Shown here: positions 55,703 to 64,000 of the stretch, piece after piece | Position numbering within the stretch: the stretch's first letter is position 1 | How the letters are laid out: each line of letters starts with the position of its first letter | NCBI GenBank assembly: GCA_902806575.1 | Contig: CADCXD010000011.1 | Location: 2,666,001-2,730,000 of the forward strand | DNA from: Jackrogersella multiformis | Lineage: Eukaryota; Ascomycota; Sordariomycetes; Xylariales; Hypoxylaceae | Length of the DNA stretch: 64,000 bases | Direction: 5' to 3' | Translations under genes and position numbers: made by a program | The notes under the pieces: model-generated | Told to the model about the DNA's origin: nothing | The model's database searches: none | What the model saw: the letters and a program-made list of their open reading frames with translations, nothing else

Positions 55703-58700
55703 GCGTTGGCTTATGGGTGTATGCTTATAGGTGTGGTTTTGGATATTGTCAACTTATTTTATTTTTATAGATATCATGGTATATCCCTCATATGTGAAAT
55801 GTTCATATGAGGCCGTATATGCATCCTAGGTACCTAAGATTACGACCCTGGTGCTAGCATTACTAAGTTCCATGTATTAGCACTCCAATGCTAGTACGAT
55901 TCAGGGGCATCGTCGGCCATTAAATGATTAAATGGGGAAATAGCTGAATTGATGCTAAATTTTTGACGTGCAATTGCTATCGCTCTCTACCTAATACCTA
56001 GTGCTAGTATACCTAGAAAACAGACACATCTAGGCATCTGTCGCTAGCGGAATGCGACGGCAGGTTGCTGACATGCAGCGTGACTTGCACATTGCGGTAC
56101 AGTTAAACGAGAGGGTCACTTACATACCTCCTAAGGGCTACACTATATACCGAAATCGAGTTCAGCTTAACCTCGTTTTTCTGGTCAGCTACTAATTACC
56201 TAATTAGTTCCCTTAATACTCTGTAACAAGGCGACTCGTTGAAAGGGAATAATCTCCCTTGTAAATAAATCCACCAATATGGGGGAGTACCTATGTACAT
56301 CCCAACGTCCCATCTGAGACTGCATCGGCTGGCCGATATTAAGGATGCGTGGTACCTCATGTATGTCTCACCATTCAGCTGAGAAGCGTTCTCGAGAGTC
56401 GAGATAAGGACGTTTCATTGGCCAGCTGGTCTTCTTTACTCCGATCTTCCGGCTGAGGTAATGGGAAAATCGAAGACATGTCTGACAATGCCATGCACGT
56501 AAACAGGGAAGCTCGGGCCTGCATGTCTTACAAACTGAATGACAGGCAGGCAGTACTCGGTGTTAATCAATAAAAATCTATTGTTTCTTTCTTTTTTTCC
56601 AAACAAGAGATCCCGACTACCATTTGTATACCTATACTAGTAGGTATCTGTCGTGACGATGGGACGCCACCTTCTTTCCGCACTGCCACTTCACCCGGTA
56701 ACGTGCACTCCGGCCAAGGTTGGTTGGTTGGGTGCTTTAAGCAAGCGCTCGCGATAATCAGCGGGGGAGGCATTGGCATTGGCGTTGGCGTTGGCGTTTG
56801 CGTTTCGTATGATGCTACGTTATTAGCGCAGGGCAAAGTCCCAGGGACCCGGCATCCCTTGGAGCCCTAGGATAATTGGGCCGGAGACAGCATGCACGAG
56901 GCATGGGTGGGCAGGTTAAAGCAACAGGTATTAACAAGGCGCAGCTATTAGTGTAGTGTAAAGTATAGGGAAGTGGATGAATGCTAACCACATTCGAAAG
57001 ATCGCCATCGCATGAATGATTTCATCGACGACAGTGACGTGTACCTAGGTATTGGTAGGTAAGGTATTGGTATTATATAGTACCTAGTATGGCGAGGCGA
57101 ATGCGGAGAGCTCTGAGATGGCATAACCGCCAAGAGAGGCGACGGAAAGAAGATTTATCAATTACGTTTCGAAGCTGTAATGTTCTTTTACTCTTGCTTT
57201 TATTATTATTACTATTATGATTACCATTTTACGTCCGTAGCTTGCTTGGGAGGTAGGCAAAGTGGTTAAGTCTAAGCAGGTTGAGGCAGCCTGCATAAAC
57301 GAAGCACATAGACGAACCAGTGATGGCCTGGGAGCTTCGTATGCTTCTCGTTTGCGAGGACATCCATGGACCCCTTTCCGGCTTAATAAAAGATAAAAGT
57401 CAGCTTATGTTCGCTATACTATGTAGGTAGTATTATACCTGGGCACTCCCTTATCGTTTTCTCAATATTATCCAATATCGCCGAATGTTTAGATTCTGGA
57501 TGTTATCATCACCTGGGCAATTACCTACCTTCTACTATCTACCTTAGGTAGGTAGGTATGTATAAGTATGTACTACATAATAAACTAGAATTATCATTAG
57601 GTCAGCCATCAACTACCTGTCAGCCTGGGCTAGGTAGGGGACCTCGCTTGGGTCTGAAGGATTGAAGAATACTCGGTACACTACAGAATACAGGACCAGC
57701 CACGACAGGTCTATTCGCCTCTCCGGGTGAGGTGTCCCGTCGTTAATTTGCTGACCTCATCATCCCGTGATGTAAGTACTTAATAAGAATGATATTAGGT
57801 AGGTACCTATGTTAGATACTTGGTATGTGGATGAGTTGATTTCGTAAGCTTCTAAGGTTGTGTGAATACCTCATGCTAGGTACCTAGGTTAGGTATTCGT
57901 GAAGATGCAGATAATTAAAGCTGAGCCGGGATGGGATGAATAAGTACCTACCTAGGTACGAGGTGGGTAGGATGAATTTAAATAACGGAGATATCTCTAC
58001 ATGTAGTGTACCTAGGTAGGCAAGTAGCTAAGTACCTAGATAGTACTATGTAGAGGAACCTGGCATCCACCACGGATCTTCGATCGGCAATCAGCGAATG
58101 AAAGACGGAACCTTGGAAGGGTCGAGGCTCCAGGGCTGCCACCAGATACCTCACCCTAGTACCCTTGCTCGCCTGTGCCTGCCCTACTGCCTACCTACCT
58201 ATTCTTGCATACCCAGGTGGTAATGGTGTGGAAGGTAGCCCTGGAGGTTAGCTCTTTACCGTGCCTGGGCACAGCAGTCCAGCATCCAGCATCCAGCATC
58301 CAGCATCCAGCGCCTGGCAGTATCTACCTACCTGTATTACACGTAAGTACCTGCCGGTCCTTGATACCTTTCGTTATTCTCTCCTCACCCCCACCCCACT
58401 CCGCTTCTTCTTTCACCTATACTGCGACCTTCTCGTTCTCTTCTTCCAACAACTTCTACAACTTCTACTTTCACCTCCAACGGTCTAGTATTGTTACTGT
58501 TTCTGTTCCCCTTTCTTGCTGCATCGACGATACATAACCCTGTAGCTTTCGATTTGATATTATTCTACATCAGACAGCTTTACTTTACCTCAACCCACTT
58601 ATAAGTCAAAGCGCATACTACTAAACTACGTGCCCACATTGATTAGGTGCTAATCACGCGGTGCCGCTCGCTCGCAGCCAACTTTCATCTTCGTCCGGTC

Positions 58701-59068
58701 TGAGTGGAGTTTGAATTGCCAGACTACATCATATATAGAGTTCTTCGGTTCTTCATAGACCACCTACCTAGACCATCTGCCTAGGTATTACTTGTTATTT
58801 TTGGACATAGGACCGTTAGATCAGACCAAGCTAGCGAAATTGACAGCTAGACTTCATCGTTTATATATTCTTATTACCACCATACCAGATCAATCTCTTC
58901 CAGCTTGATACTCTCCTCGCTTCGTCGCGGCTGCCATGCGCACGGCGCCCGCCCTTCGATAATCTCGGGTTTGTCGGTCCCCAGCCTACAAGACCGGGTG
59001 CTCTCCCCGACCGCGTCGCAAAACACCACGCTCTATTCCACACTCTAGTCACTCGTTCATATTCCACT
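55703..59068. other. 3.4-kb intergenic rich in CCTAGGTA motifs
   Basis: No supported gene. Contents: motif copies at 55833, 57040, 57530-57560, 57790, 57876-57895, 57944 and 58009; GGCATT/GGCGTT repeats at about 56769-56801; CCAGCAT x4 at 58279-58306; and a T/C-rich leader before the gene at 59069. The short frames at 56567-56836 and 58175-58537 run through these repeats and are rejected. Confidence 0.5.
58279..58306. repeat. CCAGCAT heptamer tandem repeat
   Basis: Four perfect copies of CCAGCAT in the non-coding leader region upstream of the PPxY gene. Confidence 0.92.
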
Positions 59069-60478
59069 ATGCTGCTCCCGCATCGCATTCCCGTGCCTGT
59101 CCGACCCAGCGACGGAGACAATTATCTCACCTTTAGCAAATTGGTGCCTAGAAACGAAGATGCCCCTCCCAACACCATCTTCATTGTAAGCCCATCTGCT
59201 CAAATCTTCCTCAGCTTTGTATCATCTTATTAACCGAAAATCGTCTTTTTTATATAGATTGTCGGCGTTGTTGTTGCTGTGCTGGTTCTGATTTTTCTGA
59301 TTTACTTCTTCACACGCTACAAGCTGAAGCCGAAGTTGGAGAATTCGAGACGAGGCAAATACCAGCAGACGGCCGATGGCGAATCTATTGACTCGTCCGC
59401 CTCTCGGGGTAGGAGGAGGCAAGATGGACCGACAGCCTCCAACCCCTCAGTCGCGGATGCGGTGTCGCAGGTCGATAGAAACACGTCTATCCGATCCATC
59501 ATGACTTTACCGGCGTATCGGACGAAGGCGAACGAAAACGAGCAGGTCATAGGTCGCGAAGGGGAGCGTGATGGAGTTGATGTCGTGGTCGAGTATCCCA
59601 CCGCCGAGGAGCTGGAGAATATGCGAGAAGAAGAGATGGATACGCTATTTCAGATCCGCCTAGCGAGGAGACAGCAGCGCACCGACCGGGAGGAGCGGCA
59701 TCGTTTAGCTCTGGAGGCGAGGGCTCAGGGCGATCGAGTAGCGTTGAGCGAGCTGGCAGCCCGGAGACGAGCCGCGCGGGAGAATAATACCGTCGAGGAG
59801 TTGCGCGACACGTACGGGCAGATTAAAGATCGCCGGCAACGTGCTGTCTCTAGTGTAAGCTATCATGACCTCGGCGTAGCTCAGCTCAACGGCACAAGGG
59901 TCCGGGCGAATAGTCACGGGAGCGAAGGGGTAGGATTGCTATCAGACGCGGCCAGCATCGCCCTGTCGACTCGGTCGCCTTCGGCCCAATCGCAGCATCG
60001 CCGCGACCGTAGCGCAAGCTCCGTCTTGAGTCTCGACAGCGACTTTCCGTCTCCCGCGTTGAGGTCTGGAACATCCACACCGCGGCTAGGTAGCAATCAT
60101 ACTCGCGCCGGGTCGAGCCCGGAAATAATCACCGAGGCAGATCTAGGCGATTCCGATATGCCTCCTCCAGACTACGAGGATGTTAGCTTGGACGATTTCA
60201 GATCAGGGACTGCGACGCCTATGTTTAACGGGCCTCCACCTGAATACACGGACCCTACGAGCGACCGTGAGCAGAGGCTAAGCGTTGGAGACATGGCAGA
60301 CAGGATGACGGAAAGTGGAGAACTTTCAGCCACGAATACTTCGCACGACGAATCTTCGACGAAGAGATCTTCTAGGGGAGTGGGTGGGGCCCCGCAGCTA
60401 CCCAGCTTGAGGATCGGAAGGCTACCGCAGATTGTTATTGAACCTTCGACCGCACACCCTAGCGATTCCCACCATTGA
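59069..60478 (+). CDS. Single-pass membrane protein with two PPxY motifs, possible Rsp5 adaptor
   Basis: Two exons, 59069-59185 and 59258-60478 (72-nt intron, branch ATTAACCG), giving 445 aa. A short extracytosolic N-terminus (39 residues before the splice) leads into one helix (FIIVGVVVAVLVLIFLIYFF) with a basic stop-transfer RYKLKPKLENSRR. The rest is a long cytosolic region: an acidic/basic charged coiled-coil-like stretch (AEELENMREEEMDTLFQIRLARRQQRTDREE, about 145-180), Ser-rich segments, and two PY motifs, PPPDYED (341-347) and PPPEYTD (365-371). PPxY binds WW domains of the Nedd4/Rsp5 ubiquitin ligase. This layout resembles fungal membrane Rsp5 adaptors. There is no recognisable catalytic domain. 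The function is inferred from motifs only. Confidence 0.78.
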
Positions 60479-61783
60479 AAGCCTGGCCACCAAGCTAGCA
60501 TCGCAACCCTCTGCTGTGGCTCTCCTAGCCGAGCATGCAGTTTAGGCCATCGCTTTCCTCGCGAGAGCTCAGACGTGACTATATGACTCACGGACAACAA
60601 TTCATATATTTTGAAATATTTAACCATTAAATGTTCAAGCACTGTTATATATTAGCACAACATGGGGCGGGGCAAGTCGACAGAGATATGAAAATTCAGG
60701 AAATTAACTGAAGTAATGTTGATGGGTGGTATTTTGTGACATATCAGCAAGGCGTCTTGGTGTTGCAGATTCATTTCAGACCTGAAGGGGATGGGGATTC
60801 CGAGGAGACATCTTCATCGGCGAACTCAACCCGTCGGTTATCGAATCTATGAGAAGTACTGCTTGGGACGTAGCTATGATATATACCATCTATTTATTCT
60901 CATATTTAAATAACTTTGAGTTGATATGTCCCTTCGAGACGCTGTGGTGTTTTGGTACGAGGCAGATATAAGGCTCCCTTAGGAGGCGCGGAAGGGCGGA
61001 GAAGTTCCGGCCCATCTCGGAATTTATGACACAGTAAGGAACATGTTGATCCTAAAGCTGGTGAGACCAAGCTGTCATCATAAGGGCGTCATGAGGCTAT
61101 TCTAACCCGAAGTCTTTTTGCGACAAGGTTAACGAATGAGTAGATGTGACAACCTACCTACCTAGGTACGCGACCCCCCATCACCATTTGTAGGAGGTTC
61201 CGCTCCTCGGCTCCTTACGGGTTTACCGACTTTTCGGGAATACTCATCAGTAATCCCCAGATCATTAATCAATGTTAGCAAACGGCACAGGGGTCCCGCT
61301 TTGCGCCATTCATCTTAATACGAAGTATAGCAGGTAGTAATGGAGTGATAGAGTAATGGGTAATTATTAATCAGTTCTACCAACCTCTCACAAGTAGATG
61401 TTAAATAAGAATTTCACCCCTTGGCTTTTTGCCCCTGGTGGAATATTTCTAAGACATTGTAGATTGATATAGTGTGTGTGTGTCACAGAAGAAAATGTAC
61501 GTATAGGTATACATATTTCCGGAATTGCCTCCAGCTACCTAAAGAAACAAACGGATGCAAATCGCCTCGGGCCGTGACCATACACAGCATAGCAGTAGGC
61601 GGCTACTCCCGTCTCATTCCCACTTCTATATCATAGAGACACTCGGAACTGACGCCGCAATACCCTCGACCAGGCGTGCGCGTGGGAATGCCAGGATAAA
61701 AATAACTGTCTAGAAAGCCCGGAACCATCGTCTACTACAACGCATAAGATTAACGATTAGGCTATCCGCAGCTTAAAACCACC
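60479..61783. other. Intergenic, no gene seen
   Basis: 1.3 kb between two genes on the same strand. Contains TACCTACCTAGGTAC at about 61155-61169 and a (GT)n run near 61471. AT-rich. Confidence 0.55.
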
Positions 61784-63376
61784 ATGGCGGAGAAGGACAA
61801 GGAGAAGGAAAGCGATAGCGAAGTAGGCACGCAGACAGGGACGGATCTCTTTGAAGGCTCCGTCGACCGCACGGAGGATGTTACAGATTCTCAGGAGACG
61901 GCCACGACGCCGCCGCCGAAGCCCGCGGAGGTTCCCGAGTACGTACTGATTTATTTATGTTCTACATAACATAATAACTACCCATCCTATTTGAGGTTAT
62001 CTTGGTAGTCAGGATTGCCACTTTGAATTGCTACTTGCGATTTCTCTACACTCTTTTTTTCTCCTTTATACCTAACAAAACTCGGATTTGTCATGATGAA
62101 TCCTGGAACACCTTCTCTACCTATTTACCTACCTACCTACCAACCTGCCCAATAAAATGATATCTACTAACTTGCGCACAGCGGCGGCCTCGACGCATGG
62201 CTTCAGGTCCTCGGCGCCTTCGTCATCATGGGCTCGACGTGGGGCCTCGTCAACTCGTTCGGCGTGTACCAGACGTACTACGAAACAGACCTGCTCAAGT
62301 CCAGCACATCGTCCGACATAAGCTGGATCGGCTCGCTGCAGGGCGCGCTCCTGATGATGGGCGGCATAGTGTCGGGCCCGCTCTTCGACGCCGGCCACTT
62401 CCACGCGCTGGTCGTCGTCGGCCTCTTCCTCGTCATCTTCGGCCTGTTCATGACCAGCCTGTGCGCCTCGTACTGGCAGGTCCTGCTCGCGCAGGGCGTC
62501 TGCGTCGGGCTCGGGTGCGGTTTGCTGTTCCTGCCGTCGGCCGCCATCCTGAGCCAGTACTTCGCGCGCCGCCGTGCCCTCGCCCTCGGCATCCAGTCCG
62601 CCGGCTCGCCCGTCTGCGGCATCGTCTTCCCTATCATCTTCAGCCGCCTGCAGCCGCGCCTCGGCTTCGGCTGGGCCACCCGCGTCATCGCCTTCATCCT
62701 GCTGGGCCTGTCCGTGGTGCCGCTCGTCTTCATGCGGCCGCGCGTCCCCCCGCCGCGGCACAAGAGGCCGTTCTTCGACGCGGAGGCGCTGCGCGAGCCC
62801 CCGTTCTTGAGCTTCACCGTGGCGGGCCTGCTCTCGTTCATGGGGCTCTACGTGCCCTTCTTCTACATCCAGCTGTACAGCCTGCGGTTCGCGGCCTCCG
62901 GCGCCGGGCTCACCGGCGCCGACCTGGTCACGCTGCTCAACGCCGGCAGCGTGCTCGGGCGCGTGCTGCCGAACCTGGCGGCCGACCGCCTCGGCAGCAT
63001 GAGGGTGCTGGCGGCGACGGGGCTGGGCGCGGGGGCGCTCGCCTTCGCCTGGCTCGGCGTGCGGGACATGGGCGGCGCGGCGGCGTTCGCGGTGCTGTTC
63101 GGCTTCTTCAACGGCGGCGTCACCAGCCTGTCGCCCAGCGCCGTCGCGGTCCTGACGCCGGACCTGGCGCGCCTGGGCGCGCGCATGGGCATGGTGTTCG
63201 CGTTCATCGGGGCCGCGGTCCTGGTCGGCACGCCGATCGCCGGCGCGATACTGAGGGATTCGCCGGGCGGCGACGGGTGGGCCGGGATGATCGCGTTTTG
63301 CGGTGCTACGTTGGTGCTTGGCGGGTTGGGGTTCGTGGGGACGGAGGTGTTGAGGGGGAGGGTGGGCAGGGGATAA
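61784..63376 (+). CDS. MFS monocarboxylate-porter-type transporter
   Basis: Two exons, 61784-61938 and 62182-63376 (243-nt intron, branch TACTAACTTG), giving 449 aa. A 50-residue cytosolic N-tail (Asp/Glu/Thr-rich) is joined across the intron to DGGLDAWLQVLGAFVIMG, the start of helix 1 in the monocarboxylate porter (MCT/MCH) group, and GLVNSFGVYQTYYE is the typical sequence after it. Twelve hydrophobic segments are visible, with LFLPSAAILSQYFARRRALALG and GSPVCGIVFPIIF. Fungal members include riboflavin (Mch5-type) and other carriers; the substrate is unknown. The coding sequence of exon 2 is extremely GC-rich (nearly all codons end in C or G), which opens long shadow frames on both strands. 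Codon bias, not transfer, is the simplest explanation. Confidence 0.88.
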
Positions 63377-64000
63377 GGGAGAGGGATTGAGGAATAGGGG
63401 ATAGGGGATAGAGGAAATAGAGAGAGAAAAAAGAAAAGGAGAAAGGGGTGGGGGGAGTTGGAAAGAAGAGATTGAGTATGATATACTTATGAATGTTAGT
63501 TGTATGGATGCCATGAATGATATGGCTACATAGGAAGATGGGTATAACGCATAGATATATATTTGCATCATTAGTGAAGGATTATAACAAATTCATAAGT
63601 AAAATACCATGCTTTGTGTTTCTGGGATTTCGAAATATGTGCTCGGGCTCATGTAGGTCCTGTTTTCGAGTTTAGTTGAGTTGCCGTTGTCGCTAAGATT
63701 ATATATGGTAACTATAGGTACCTACCTAGTGTACTATATTTATTCACATATTAACATAGTAGATACCTACCTAGGTAGGTAGGTAGGCTATGTGATATAA
63801 GTGAGCGTACTAACTAGAAGTACTACGCCATTCAATTACTACTAGCGGAGATGTTATAGAATGTCGCATATCACGGTGGGCGTGATAAAAACATCAGCTG
63901 GTAAATAGTTCATGTCAATTTTTCATTATTTTTAATTTAGTCCGCGGAATATCGTCTATAATATCACGCATTTCGTAGGTAGCCCGCAAGGGCCTTCGCC
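63377..64000. other. 3' flank at window end
   Basis: AT-rich, no gene. Contains a GGGATAG/GGAGAAAG purine-rich stretch just after the stop and a CCTAGGTAGG cluster at 63764-63787. Confidence 0.55.
63764..63787. repeat. Dispersed CCTAGGTA palindrome
   Basis: TACCTACC joined to TAGG repeats around a CCTAGG centre, forming an extended palindrome. Same motif class as elsewhere in the window. Confidence 0.75.

Noticed and set aside
58175..58537. 120-codon plus frame upstream of the PPxY gene
   Set aside because: It reads through the CCAGCAT repeat and a T/C-rich leader; the peptide is repetitive and lacks a domain.
62197..63390. 397-codon frame overlapping the same transporter in another plus frame
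   Set aside because: Arg/Pro/Gly-rich shadow of the GC-rich gene, with no helices or motifs.
62129..63571. 480-codon open frame antisense to the monocarboxylate porter
   Set aside because: It is Arg/Ala/Pro/Glu-rich with no domain and exists because the sense gene has nearly only C/G third positions. The sense frame has 12 membrane helices.

Overview
This window reads as nuclear DNA of a filamentous ascomycete (Pezizomycotina, probably Sordariomycetes; the exact order is inference). The genes are interrupted by short introns, mostly 50-125 nt, with GTRNGT-type donors, CTAAC/CTGAC-type branch sites and YAG acceptors. The gene set is typical of moulds: homoisocitrate dehydrogenase of the aminoadipate lysine pathway, a LaeA-like methyltransferase, a GPI-anchored yapsin, a heme-thiolate peroxygenase and an MpaB-family oxygenase. 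No prokaryotic, viral or organellar block was seen.

Layout. 0-10 kb is mostly housekeeping: the 3' part of a MARVEL membrane protein, DPH2 (diphthamide), FAT1 (very-long-chain acyl-CoA synthetase) and GPI17/PIG-S (GPI transamidase). 11-37 kb is an accessory stretch: MpaB-family oxygenase, nine-exon LaeA-like methyltransferase, an unrecognised basic-tailed protein, secreted gamma-glutamyltranspeptidase, DJ-1/PfpI protein, short-chain dehydrogenase, a DHA2 MFS exporter, a small secreted heme-thiolate peroxygenase, a 5-kb AT-rich gap, then a second DHA2 MFS exporter. 40-64 kb returns mostly to core genes: yapsin, mitochondrial EF-G (MEF1), LYS12, a large disordered protein, mitochondrial ribosomal protein uS8m, a conserved Pro-rich protein, a single-pass protein with two PPxY motifs, and a monocarboxylate-porter-type MFS protein. 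I reconstructed splice junctions by hand from frame, donor/branch/acceptor signals and family continuity. Exon coordinates are in each entry.

How the genes may work together. The core genes are independent functions. The accessory block combines oxidation (MpaB-type, SDR, peroxygenase), thiol/gamma-glutamyl chemistry (GGT), a DJ-1/PfpI enzyme, a LaeA-like methyltransferase and two drug-type exporters, without any polyketide, peptide or terpene synthase in view. It could be a detoxification or tailoring group, or only a loose neighbourhood of accessory genes; sequence alone cannot decide.

Intergenic DNA is AT-rich and contains many copies of a short palindromic motif built from TACCTAGGTA and its ACCT/AGGT extensions. 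This motif, a hairpin near 32.1 kb, a GC-AG intron and a 13-nt micro-exon in the LaeA-like gene, and the compact peroxygenase are the main points for follow-up. I found no rRNA, convincing tRNA, CRISPR or intact transposon.
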